Position numbers and translations under genes: made by a program
Source of the DNA: Nocardia harenae NBRC 108248
GTDB taxonomy: Bacteria > Actinomycetota > Actinomycetes > Mycobacteriales > Mycobacteriaceae
NCBI RefSeq assembly: GCF_001612885.1
Contig: NZ_BDBH01000009.1
Location: forward strand, 223,313-287,312
DNA length: 64,000 bases
Reading direction: 5' to 3'
Shown: piece by piece, positions 50,756-58,820 of the stretch
Position numbering within the stretch: the first letter of the stretch is position 1
Layout of the letters: each line of letters opens with the position of its first letter
Notes under the pieces: generated by a model
The model's database searches: none
Told to the model about the DNA's origin: nothing
What the model saw: only the letters and a program-made list of their open reading frames with translations

Positions 50756-52390
50756 ATGGCAACGTACACGGGAAGAATCTCGGGAATGCTCGTCGCGTTC
50801 GCCGTCGCTGTGGCGACCGCGACAGCGGGCACCGCCGCCGCGCAGCCACCTGCCGGGCCCTCCACGGAGCTGGAGATCACCTCCTGCCCCGCGCTCTACG
50901 CGCTCGGCATTCAGGGCACCGGTGAGTCCTCGCCGGACGCCGCGCCGAGCACCGATACCGGGATGCTCTCCACCGTCTTCCGCCCGCTGCTGGCCAAGGC
51001 GGCCGATCCGGGGCTGGTCGACCGCGCCTACGTGCCGTACGAGGCGGGCTTCGGCGGCGCCGTCGGCGGCCGGCAGGCGCCGTACTCGGAGTCCATTTCC
51101 GGCGGGCTCATCCGGCTGCGCACCATGGCCAAGCAGGTCGCGGATCGCTGCGGCGAGACCCGCTTCGCGATCGTCGGGTACTCGCAGGGCGCGCACGTCG
51201 CCTCCATGTTCGCGCAGGAGGTCGGGCAGGGGCACGGCGTGCTCGCCGCCGACAAGGTCGCGGCCGTCGCGCTCTTCGGCGACCCCACCCGCAATCCGGG
51301 CGCCCCGCTCTTCCCCGGCGCGCCGGGCAAGTCCGCCCCGGACGCCGCGCCCGGCGTCTCCGGCGACGAGATCGCCACCATCGCCGCGCTGCCGCAGGCC
51401 CCGGCCTCCGGTGGCGGCATCGGCCCGGAGCGGGATCGGGCGGCCAACTTCGGTTCGCTCACCGGGCGGGTCGCGAGCTTCTGCGCCGCAGGCGATCTCG
51501 CCTGCGACGCGCCCGAGGGCGCGCCGATCCTCAAGGCGGTGGCCAATATCGCGGGCCAGGCCAAGCTGAGCGGTGGCGATCCGATCGCCTCGCTGGTCTC
51601 CATCTCGCAGGCGCTGGCCTTCACCTCGATCAAGACCGCCACCAAGGTGGTGAACGAGGACATCTCCGGCACCTCGCTGGCGAATCTCTCGATCGCGCCG
51701 AAGCAGTCGATCTCGCAGCGGCTGGCCGACGCCTCCGACCCGCGCACCCCGCTCGACCTGAACGGCGCCTTCAAGGCCATGCTCAAGGTCGGCATGATCG
51801 GGCTGAATGCCGTGGTCACCGTGGTGAGGACGGTGCTCAACCCGACCGCCATCGCCGAGCTCGCCACGGCGGCGCTGAGCAACCCGCCCGCCGCGCTGCT
51901 CATGCTCGGCACCAAGCTGCTCGGCGCCATCCCGCAGCTGATCCCGCCGACCACGGTCTCCCGGCTGGTCACCCAGGCGTTCGAGGCGGTGGTGCAGAAC
52001 ATCACCGACAACAGCGAGCTGCTGAACACCACCACCTGGGTGCGGTACTGGGACACGGTGCAGCGGCACGGCGCCTACGGCAATGCCGCCGTCTCGGCCA
52101 ACGGCGATGCCCCCACCCAGTTCGTGGCGGACTGGCTGGCGGCCTCCGCCCACGATATCCACGCGACCGTCGGCAGCGGTGGCACGCCGTCCGGCGCGGC
52201 GCCGAAGGTACCGACCGGATTCTTCGACGGCAGCTCCGGCGCGTCTCCGACACCGGCTCCGTCGGGTACGGGACAATTTCCCTTCGGGAGTGGAGTCGAC
52301 GGCGCCTCCTCCGGAGGCTCGGTGCCGGCGGCGCCCCCCGCCGACCGACCCGATTCCGCAGGCAACGCCTATCCGTTCTCCACGAACTGA
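50756..52390 (+). CDS. Secreted cutinase-family esterase with long C-terminal extension
   Basis: The 544-residue product has a signal peptide (ISGMLVAFAVAVATATAGTAAAQ) and a cutinase-type alpha/beta hydrolase: CPALYALGIQGTGES, the nucleophile elbow IVGYSQGAH (Ser about 142), and FCAAGDLACDAP (catalytic Asp). The His is probably in RHGAYGNAA. Canonical cutinases have about 220 residues; here a helical middle region (about 270-440) and a Ser/Pro/Gly-rich tail (about 480-544) are added. It would cleave extracellular esters or envelope lipids. ATG 50756. Confidence 0.85.
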   Translation: MATYTGRISGMLVAFAVAVATATAGTAAAQPPAGPSTELEITSCPALYALGIQGTGESSPDAAPSTDTGMLSTVFRPLLAKAADPGLVDRAYVPYEAGFGGAVGGRQAPYSESISGGLIRLRTMAKQVADRCGETRFAIVGYSQGAHVASMFAQEVGQGHGVLAADKVAAVALFGDPTRNPGAPLFPGAPGKSAPDAAPGVSGDEIATIAALPQAPASGGGIGPERDRAANFGSLTGRVASFCAAGDLACDAPEGAPILKAVANIAGQAKLSGGDPIASLVSISQALAFTSIKTATKVVNEDISGTSLANLSIAPKQSISQRLADASDPRTPLDLNGAFKAMLKVGMIGLNAVVTVVRTVLNPTAIAELATAALSNPPAALLMLGTKLLGAIPQLIPPTTVSRLVTQAFEAVVQNITDNSELLNTTTWVRYWDTVQRHGAYGNAAVSANGDAPTQFVADWLAASAHDIHATVGSGGTPSGAAPKVPTGFFDGSSGASPTPAPSGTGQFPFGSGVDGASSGGSVPAAPPADRPDSAGNAYPFSTN

Positions 52391-52410
52391 ACGCCGAGAA
52401 GGGCCGATTG

Positions 52411-52455
52411 ATGCCGCGTTACGCGCCCCGATCAGCGGGAATGGGGGAATGTTGA
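52411..52455 (+). CDS. Possible 14-residue upstream frame of the secretion operon
   Basis: ATG 52411 follows GAGAAGGGC and encodes MPRYAPRSAGMGEC, ending TGA at 52453. It overlaps the start of the next gene (ATG 52449) by 7 bp. Translational coupling is possible; the frame may be chance. Confidence 0.25.
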   Translation: MPRYAPRSAGMGEC

Positions 52456-53789
52456 AGTCGTACAAAGATTTGTCGCGATGGTATGGGGCGCTCGAGCCGG
52501 AGGGCTCGGCTCCCGAGCCGGAGGGTTCCCGGCCGGACGCCGACGCGGACGCCGGGCCGCCGGGTGCGCCGCTGCTCTCGGTGCAGCCTGCCGACGCTGT
52601 CGAGGGGCGTCGGACGGGATCGGAGCCCGAGAGCGAGTCCGTGCCCACCGCGGACCCGTCCGCCCCGGCGGAGCCGGGAGCCGACGCGCATCCGCCGCTA
52701 ACGGCCGAGGTCGTCGAGCCGGTGATGGTCGAGCCCCCGGTGGAACCGGTGGTCATCGCACCCGCGGGCAGCGACCCCGGCCCCGCGGACCCCGCGCCCG
52801 AACCGCCACCCCCGGTGATCGATGCCGAGGTCGTCCAGGTCGACACCGGCGCGAAAACCACCACCCCGCTGGACGAGATCGACGACGAGCTCAAGTTCCC
52901 CTGGGAGGCCGAGGCCGAGGCCGAGGCCGCCGCCGACGTGCAGGGCGACATCCCCCGCCTGCGCCCGGCGGAGCCGCTGGACGACGCCGACCTCTTCGGC
53001 GACGCCGACCTCGCCGACACCGTCACTCCGCTCGACGCGCGCCGCGCCGAGCGCGAGCAGTGGGAGAACGACGACCGCTTCGACAACTACGTCCCCAGCG
53101 ACGTCACCACGCAGCGCAGCGAATTCGTCGGCGGCTGGTCGGACTGGGTCGGCCCCGGCTCGCCCCCGGCGGCCTCCCCGCCGGGCTGGGAGGACGACGG
53201 CACGGTGCGCACCCTGCCGAGCCCGCTCGCGCTGCGCGAGCAGGACGCGCCGCCGGACTCCAGGCGCCGCCGCGCCTTCGTCGTGCTCGGCGTCGCGGTG
53301 CTGCTGCTGGTGCTGGCCGCTGTCGGCGTGGTCTACCTGCTCGGCTCCGGCGGCGGTGGCGGCGGCTCGGCCCCGGTCGTCCCCTCCGCCATGCAGTTCA
53401 GCAGCGCGGGCGGCCCGGCCGCCGAGTGCACGGCGAGCCGCACCCCGACCGAGGTGCGCGGCGCGGGCCGGGGCGGCGCCATGTCCGGGCCGGACGCCAT
53501 CCTCGCCTTCCAGTACGCGTACTACGTGGACCGCAGCGGCAGCTCGGCGCGGCAGCTGGTGGCGCCGGGCGCCGCGGTCTCGCCCGCCGAGGTGATCCAG
53601 CGCGGCATCGACTCCATCCCGGCCGGAACCACGCACTGCGTGCGGATCACCGAGGTGGGCGACAATCGATACTCGGTCGAGGTCACCGAACAGCGGCCCG
53701 GTGGCGTTCCCGCGTCCTACAGCAGGCAGACGGTCACCACCGCGGAGATCGGCGGCCGCACCCTGATCACGGGCATCGCGGCCGGATAG
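52449..53789 (+). CDS. Membrane protein with long acidic/Pro-rich N-terminus, first gene of the T4SS-like operon
   Basis: The 446-residue protein has an acidic, Pro-rich cytoplasmic region (about 10-270), one membrane helix (AFVVLGVAVLLLVLAAVGVVYLLG, about 280-303), and an exported domain (about 320-446) with two spaced Cys. The exported domain (GPDAILAFQYAYYVDRSGSSARQLV) resembles NTF2-like stalk domains of secretion systems. No family name was recognised. The next gene follows after 15 bp. A role as structural anchor is inferred from context. Confidence 0.75.
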   Translation: MLKSYKDLSRWYGALEPEGSAPEPEGSRPDADADAGPPGAPLLSVQPADAVEGRRTGSEPESESVPTADPSAPAEPGADAHPPLTAEVVEPVMVEPPVEPVVIAPAGSDPGPADPAPEPPPPVIDAEVVQVDTGAKTTTPLDEIDDELKFPWEAEAEAEAAADVQGDIPRLRPAEPLDDADLFGDADLADTVTPLDARRAEREQWENDDRFDNYVPSDVTTQRSEFVGGWSDWVGPGSPPAASPPGWEDDGTVRTLPSPLALREQDAPPDSRRRRAFVVLGVAVLLLVLAAVGVVYLLGSGGGGGGSAPVVPSAMQFSSAGGPAAECTASRTPTEVRGAGRGGAMSGPDAILAFQYAYYVDRSGSSARQLVAPGAAVSPAEVIQRGIDSIPAGTTHCVRITEVGDNRYSVEVTEQRPGGVPASYSRQTVTTAEIGGRTLITGIAAG

Positions 53790-53804
53790 AGGAGAGCAGT
53801 AGCG

Positions 53805-54578
53805 ATGGGAGAGGACTGGAGTTCCCGGACCGACCGGCAGCGACCGATCCTGGTGGTCGGGGGCTGTGGCGGCGCGGGCACGACGACGACGGTGCTCGGG
53901 CTCGCGGGTGCGCGGGCCGCGGGCGGCACCCCGACGGTGGCGGTCGACGCCACCGCGGCCGGCGGCGACCTGGCGCTGCGCGGCGCGGACGAACACCTGC
54001 ACCCGATCAGCCTGCAGTCGTGGCTCTACGGCCGCGGCGACGACGAGCCTGCCCCGCTCAAGGAGTGCCTCTCCCGGGCCTCCTCCGGGATCGGGCTGCT
54101 CTGGCGGGACGAGGCCCCGCTGCGCCGCCGCGCGACGTATCTGACCGTGGCGCGGGCGGTCTCGCAGGCCGGCTTCACCGCGGTCTACGACGGCGGCAGC
54201 CCGATCGCGGCGCGCCAGCTGCGCCCGCTGCTCGACGACGCCGAGATCGCGCTGGTGCTGGCGATCCCGTCGCGCACCGACGCCGCCAACCGGCTGCGGG
54301 TGACGCTGGAGTGGCTGGACGACCAGTTCGGCGCGGCCGACGAGGGGCCGGGCGGCGGCATCGTCGGCGACACCAGCATCGTGGTCTCGCACCAGCTGCC
54401 CGACTCCGACTCGCGCGTCGCCGACCACCTGCGCGAGCACCTGGCCGGCTGGGTGCACGAGATCCGCGAGATCCCGTACGACCCGCACCTGGCCCGCGGC
54501 GAGCTGGTGCAGCACGGCGAACTGGCCGAGGCGACCAGGGCGGCCTACGACGAGCTACTGCGCGGCGTGGCATCATGA
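53805..54578 (+). CDS. ParA/MinD-like P-loop protein lacking the Walker lysine
   Basis: The 257-residue protein begins PILVVGGCGGAGTTTTVLGLAGA and keeps a MinD-like order: VDATAAGGDLALRG, YLTVARAVSQAGFTAVYDGG and VLAIPSRTDAANRLRVTLEWLDD. The loop GGCGGAGTTTT has no Lys where MinD has GKTT. It may bind nucleotide weakly or not hydrolyse it. A similar loop occurs in the next gene. ATG 53805; overlaps the next gene by ATGA-type coupling. Confidence 0.7.
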   Translation: MGEDWSSRTDRQRPILVVGGCGGAGTTTTVLGLAGARAAGGTPTVAVDATAAGGDLALRGADEHLHPISLQSWLYGRGDDEPAPLKECLSRASSGIGLLWRDEAPLRRRATYLTVARAVSQAGFTAVYDGGSPIAARQLRPLLDDAEIALVLAIPSRTDAANRLRVTLEWLDDQFGAADEGPGGGIVGDTSIVVSHQLPDSDSRVADHLREHLAGWVHEIREIPYDPHLARGELVQHGELAEATRAAYDELLRGVAS

Positions 54579-55231
54579 CGGCGGCCATGAAACTTCCGCG
54601 CCGCTCCGATCCGGAGCCGGGAACGGCGGGCGTGATCGCGCCGCCGGAGTCCCGGCGCGCTCCCATCTGGCAGCGTCCGGTGCCCGGAATCGGCCGCGCG
54701 CCGCTGGTCTGGGTGCTGGGTGTACACGGCGGCGCCGGAGCCAGTACCCTCGCGCATGTGCTTGCGCCAGTGGCGGATTCGAGCCGCCGCTGGCCCGGCG
54801 TCTTCGAGCGTGAATCGCCGTTCGTCGTCCTCGTCGCCAGGGAGACCATCCCGGGGCTGACCCGTGCGCACGATCTGCTCCGCCAGCACCTCTCCGGTTA
54901 CGCCGGCCGCGCCGATGTGCTCGGCCTGGTCACCGTCGCCGCCCGCCCCGGCAGGCTGCCCGCCGAGATCCGCCGGTACCGCGATGTGGTCGGCTCGCTG
55001 GCCGGCCAGCTCTGGCAGGTGCCGTGGGTCGAGGAGTGGACCCTGGTGGAGCCCGAGAAGCTGCCGGTGTGGACACCGGGGGACGTGCAGCTGCCGCGCA
55101 AGCGCCGGGTCGACCCGCTGGACGAGGTGCCGCCGGAGATCCACCGGCTCGGCTCCGAGATCGTCGCGGCGGCCCGCTCGGCCGTGCGCGAATCCAGCTA
55201 CGACGCCGACGCACGGATGTTCGAGGAGTGA
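54575..55231 (+). CDS. Second P-loop-like protein (DUF6668-like), lysine-less loop
   Basis: The 218-residue protein has a short Pro/Arg-rich head, then PLVWVLGVHGGAGASTLAHVLAPVADS, VVLVARETIPGLTRAHDLLRQHL and VLGLVTVAARPGRLP. GVHGGAGASTL replaces the GGxGKTT loop. DUF6668-like proteins of this kind occur in actinobacterial conjugation loci. ATG 54575. Confidence 0.7.
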   Translation: MTAAMKLPRRSDPEPGTAGVIAPPESRRAPIWQRPVPGIGRAPLVWVLGVHGGAGASTLAHVLAPVADSSRRWPGVFERESPFVVLVARETIPGLTRAHDLLRQHLSGYAGRADVLGLVTVAARPGRLPAEIRRYRDVVGSLAGQLWQVPWVEEWTLVEPEKLPVWTPGDVQLPRKRRVDPLDEVPPEIHRLGSEIVAAARSAVRESSYDADARMFEE

Positions 55232-55277
55232 CCGCCGTGCCGAACCACGTCATCTCCGCTGTCAGAAAGGTATTCGG

Positions 55278-55571
55278 ATGAGCGCGCTGCTGCTGGCCGT
55301 ACAGGACGCGGGCACCGTACTTGCCCAGGTCGGCAACCCCACCCCGGAGGCGCCGCCCGGATCGGAGAAAATCCTCCAGCTGGTCCGCTACCTCACCTGG
55401 TTCGTGCTGCTCGCCGGGATCGTCGCGATCATCTACGCGGGCGGCAAGTTCGCCTGGGAACGCTGGACCGGCGGCGGGCTGGAGTCGCCGAAGATGGTGG
55501 CGGGGGCCATGATCGGCGGTGTCGTCGCGACCAGCGCCGGCACCATCATGAACGCCGTCATCGGGACGTGA
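55278..55571 (+). CDS. Small VirB2/TrbC-sized two-helix membrane protein, copy 1
   Basis: The 97-residue protein has two hydrophobic segments (LTWFVLLAGIVAIIYAGGKFAW and MVAGAMIGGVVATSAGTIMNAVIG) and size typical of VirB2/TrbC pilins. ATG 55278 overlaps a 17-codon frame; its stop overlaps the next gene's GTG. Confidence 0.65.
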   Translation: MSALLLAVQDAGTVLAQVGNPTPEAPPGSEKILQLVRYLTWFVLLAGIVAIIYAGGKFAWERWTGGGLESPKMVAGAMIGGVVATSAGTIMNAVIGT

Positions 55572-55822
55572 GCGCCGTGCTCGCCTACAAGCAGATGCCC
55601 GCCGACGTGCTCGAGCCGCTCATGCAGCTGCTGAACTGGCTGCTCTGGTTCGTGCTACTGGTCTGCCTCGCGTGGATGATCCTGTCCGCCGGGCGGCTGT
55701 GGATGGCCTTCAAGTCCGACCTGGCCGTCAACGACGCGTCCTTCGGCGTGCTCATGAGCCTGCTCGGCGCGATCGTGGCCAGTACCGCCTCCGGCATCGC
55801 ACTCGCGTTCCTGCCGGCGTGA
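55568..55822 (+). CDS. Small VirB2/TrbC-sized two-helix membrane protein, copy 2
   Basis: The 84-residue protein has the same layout as the preceding one: LLNWLLWFVLLVCLAWMILSAGRLW and FGVLMSLLGAIVASTASGIALAFLPA. GTG 55568 is coupled to the previous stop. Two consecutive pilin-sized genes suggest a heteromeric pilus or channel ring. Confidence 0.65.
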   Translation: MSAVLAYKQMPADVLEPLMQLLNWLLWFVLLVCLAWMILSAGRLWMAFKSDLAVNDASFGVLMSLLGAIVASTASGIALAFLPA

Positions 55823-55851
55823 CCGGACGGGTCAGGGGGAGCTCCACCACC

Positions 55852-56472
55852 ATGAATCGAATCCAGAGGCCCGGTGCGGGCGCGGTCGGCATCGCGCTGC
55901 TGCTCGCCGCGAGCACCGCCTGCGGCGGCGGTGGCTCCGGCGAGTCCGGACCCGACCTGAACGCGCCGCCGAGCAATGTGCGCTGGCAGCCCTTTCAGGG
56001 CGTCGCGCTGCCGCGGGCCGACCAGGGGCCGACGTCGAGCGCGGACGGCGCCGCGACCGGCTTCGAGCACTCGCCGCCCGGCGCCGCGGTGGCCGCCATC
56101 GTGCACACCGTGCGGCTCTCCATCGCGCCGGACGGGCAATGGTCGCAGGTCGTGAACCGCGAGGTCGTGCCCGGCCCCGCGCGCGACGAGTGGGCGATCA
56201 ACCGCGTGCAGCTCTCGATCACCGGCCCCGCCGCGGCCGAGTACGCGCCGCGAGTGCTCGGGTACCGGGTGACCGGCTACACCGACGAGCGCTCCACCGT
56301 CGACGTCTACACCGAGTACTCGGATTCCTCGCGCGCCGTCACGCACACCACCGTCGAGTGGTTCGGCGAGGACTGGCGGCTGCGGTTGCCGGACCCGGAG
56401 TCGACCGTCCGGCCGGTGGACGCGGTGGACCAGCTGCCGCCGGAGATGGTGCGGCTGGAGGCCCCCAAGTGA
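55852..56472 (+). CDS. Lipoprotein of the T4SS-like operon
   Basis: The 206-residue product has a lipoprotein signal (GIALLLAASTACGGG, Cys about 24). A domain follows with GFEHSPPGAAVAAIVHTVRLS, LGYRVTGYTDERSTVDVYTEY and TTVEWFGEDWRLRLPDP. The same domain is found in the next gene. It is probably an extracytoplasmic component. ATG 55852 has GGGGGAGC upstream. Confidence 0.7.
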   Translation: MNRIQRPGAGAVGIALLLAASTACGGGGSGESGPDLNAPPSNVRWQPFQGVALPRADQGPTSSADGAATGFEHSPPGAAVAAIVHTVRLSIAPDGQWSQVVNREVVPGPARDEWAINRVQLSITGPAAAEYAPRVLGYRVTGYTDERSTVDVYTEYSDSSRAVTHTTVEWFGEDWRLRLPDPESTVRPVDAVDQLPPEMVRLEAPK

Positions 56473-56494
56473 GCGCGCGGCGAGGGGAGCTGCC

Positions 56495-57310
56495 GTGAGC
56501 AAGGATTCCGCGGCGCCGCGCGAGCGGGTCTCCTTCGGCGCCGTCGCCTCCGGCGCGGTGCTCGCGCTGATCCTCATCGTCGGGTTCGTCGTCTACCTGT
56601 CCAGGGGCGACAGCGACACCCCCGTGGCGCTGCCGCCGGCCGGGAGTACCGCGGAGGGCACCGGATTCGGCACCCCGGAGGCGGATTTCCTCGGCCGCCG
56701 GGTCGACATCCCGAACAACGCGGCCGGGCAGCCGCTGCCGCAGGACGCGAGCAAGCAGCGCAAGCCCGGCGACCCGGCCTGGCTCACCGCGGCCCCGAGC
56801 GGGACCACGGCGCCGCAGGGCTGGCAGCGGGTGTACGGCGCCTCGGTGCCGTTCTCCACCTCGGACGGCCCGGCCCGGATCGAGAACGGCCTCGCCGTCG
56901 GCTACGCGCACACCCCGCAGGGCGCCGCGCTGGCCGCCGCGCAGATCACCTACCGGCTGAACGCGCGCCCGGCCAACCGCGACCTCTACGTCACCCAGGT
57001 GCGGGTCTCGCCGCAGCAGCTGACCGCGTACGAAAACGCGCTGGCCGCGGACAAACTGCCGGAACAGCAGCCGGAGAGGGTCACCCGCTACCTGGTCGCC
57101 CCGGACGCCTTCAAGATCGACGACTACGCGGACGACCTGGCCATCGTGCGGCTCGCCGCGCGCGGCCCGGTGGTCGACGGCAAGCAGCTGTGGGCCGCCG
57201 TGCGGCTGGTGGTGGTGTGGGACGCGGGCGACTGGCGGCTCAAGCCGACCTCGTCGAACAACTCGCAGACCGAGTACCTCGAGACGCTCGAGGGGTGGAC
57301 CCGATGGTGA
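56495..57310 (+). CDS. Membrane-anchored paralogue of the operon lipoprotein
   Basis: The 271-residue protein has one N-terminal membrane helix (FGAVASGAVLALILIVGFVVYL) and an extracytoplasmic domain parallel to its neighbour: VGYAHTPQGAALAAAQITYRLN, VRLVVVWDAGDWRLKPTSS. It recalls VirB8-type topology. GTG 56495. Confidence 0.7.
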   Translation: MSKDSAAPRERVSFGAVASGAVLALILIVGFVVYLSRGDSDTPVALPPAGSTAEGTGFGTPEADFLGRRVDIPNNAAGQPLPQDASKQRKPGDPAWLTAAPSGTTAPQGWQRVYGASVPFSTSDGPARIENGLAVGYAHTPQGAALAAAQITYRLNARPANRDLYVTQVRVSPQQLTAYENALAADKLPEQQPERVTRYLVAPDAFKIDDYADDLAIVRLAARGPVVDGKQLWAAVRLVVVWDAGDWRLKPTSSNNSQTEYLETLEGWTRW

Positions 57311-57338
57311 TCAGGCACTACATCGAGGGGTGGATGCC

Positions 57339-58820
57339 ATGCTACGGCGGATAATCACGATTCTCGCGGTCGTCTTCACGGTGACGATGGCGACGCCGAT
57401 GATCGCCTACGGCCAGACCTACGGCTTCGACGACGCGTGCAACGAGCTACACGACACGCTGGACAACGTCGGTATCCCCGGTGTCTCGCTCGGCGACGCC
57501 GCCTCGGCGGTGTGCAAGGCGGGCAATGCCGCCTCGCACCCCGGCGACGCCGCGACCGCGGTCAAGGACAAGGCGTGGGACTCCACCTTCGGCAAGGTGG
57601 TCGACTCGCTGATGAACGGCCTGGGCGAGGCCATCGTGCTGGCGCTGACCTTCTGGATGCGGGTGCCGAACGAGGCGGCCAGCGACTCCGGGTCACTGTT
57701 CACCAAGATCAACGAGTACACATATCAGATACAGATACTGCTACTCATCGCCTCGGTGATCCTCTCCGGCGCGCGCTTGGCCGCGGCCAGACGCGGGGCC
57801 GCCGTGAGCGAGGCGGCCGAATCCTTCCGCATGTTCGCCCGGGTGGTGTTCAGCTCCTGGATGCTCGGCGCGGTGATCGTGGCGGGCACCCAGGCGTCGG
57901 ATCGCTTCGCGGACTGGCTCATCCAGGACGCCACCAACGGCAACGCCAAGGACATGGCCGAGCTGATGGTGAAAACCAGCAAGCTGCAGGCCTTCTCGCC
58001 CGGCCTGGTGCTGATCATCGCGATCGTCGGGCTGCTCGGCGCGCTGGCGCAGATCGTGCTCGCCATCGTCCGGCAGGGGCTGCTGATCATCGCGGCGGGG
58101 GTGCTGCCGCTGGCCGCGGCGTCGTCCGGGATGGATATCGGCAAATCCTCGTACCAGAAGCTGGTCGGCTGGATCATCGCCTTCATGCTCTACAAACCGG
58201 TGGCCGCGATCGTCTACATGATCGCCTTCACCACCGCGGGGCACGTGGACGGCCTCACCCCCACCGGCGGGCTGCCGGAGGGTGAGGAGGCGCAGCGCAT
58301 GCTGGTCGCCATCGTGCTGCTCTGTTCGGTCGCGTTCGTGCTGCCCGCGCTCATGCGGCTGGTCACCCCGGCCGTCGCCATCGTCGGCAGCGGCGGCTCC
58401 GGCCTCACCGCCACCGGCGGCACGCTGGTCGCGGCGGCCGCGCTCGGCGCGATGGGCACCAAGGCGGTCGGCACCCGTACCGCCGCCGCGCCCGGCCGGG
58501 CCGGGTACGTCAGCGGCAGCGGCACCGGGCCGCGGCCACCCGGCGGCGCGGGCGGGGTGCGGCCGTCGCCGCGCCCGACCCCGCCGCGCGGTGGCGGCGG
58601 TGGCGCGGTCAATGCCGCGGCCCCGCCCCCGCCGCGCGCCTCCGGGCCCGCGGGTGCGGGCGGGGTAGCGTCCGGGGCGTCCCGGGTGGCGGGCCGGGTC
58701 GCGTCGGCGCGCGCCGCCACCTCGGGGATGAACCGGGCGGATCAGGCCATGGGCGATATGGCGGGTGACAGCTGGGCCAACCGGTCGCCCGATCTCGGGA
58801 GGAGCACCATTCCGCGATGA
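57339..58820 (+). CDS. TrbL/VirB6-like polytopic channel protein
   Basis: The roughly 493-residue protein has a signal-like N-terminus (IITILAVVFTVTMATPMIAYG), five to six membrane helices (IQILLLIASVILSGARLAAARRG; VLIIAIVGLLGALAQIVLAIVRQGLLIIAAGVLPLAAA), and a Gly/Pro/Arg-rich cytoplasmic tail (about 390-493). This matches TrbL/VirB6 inner-membrane channels. ATG 57339 is preferred over GTG 57330 because GAGGGG needs the spacing. ATGA overlap to the next gene. Confidence 0.8.
   Translation: MLRRIITILAVVFTVTMATPMIAYGQTYGFDDACNELHDTLDNVGIPGVSLGDAASAVCKAGNAASHPGDAATAVKDKAWDSTFGKVVDSLMNGLGEAIVLALTFWMRVPNEAASDSGSLFTKINEYTYQIQILLLIASVILSGARLAAARRGAAVSEAAESFRMFARVVFSSWMLGAVIVAGTQASDRFADWLIQDATNGNAKDMAELMVKTSKLQAFSPGLVLIIAIVGLLGALAQIVLAIVRQGLLIIAAGVLPLAAASSGMDIGKSSYQKLVGWIIAFMLYKPVAAIVYMIAFTTAGHVDGLTPTGGLPEGEEAQRMLVAIVLLCSVAFVLPALMRLVTPAVAIVGSGGSGLTATGGTLVAAAALGAMGTKAVGTRTAAAPGRAGYVSGSGTGPRPPGGAGGVRPSPRPTPPRGGGGGAVNAAAPPPPRASGPAGAGGVASGASRVAGRVASARAATSGMNRADQAMGDMAGDSWANRSPDLGRSTIPR

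Noticed and set aside
55228..55281. 17-codon frame (MTAVPNHVISAVRKVFG) between two secretion genes
   Set aside because: It overlaps both neighbours' stop/start and is too short to support; probably a coupling spacer.
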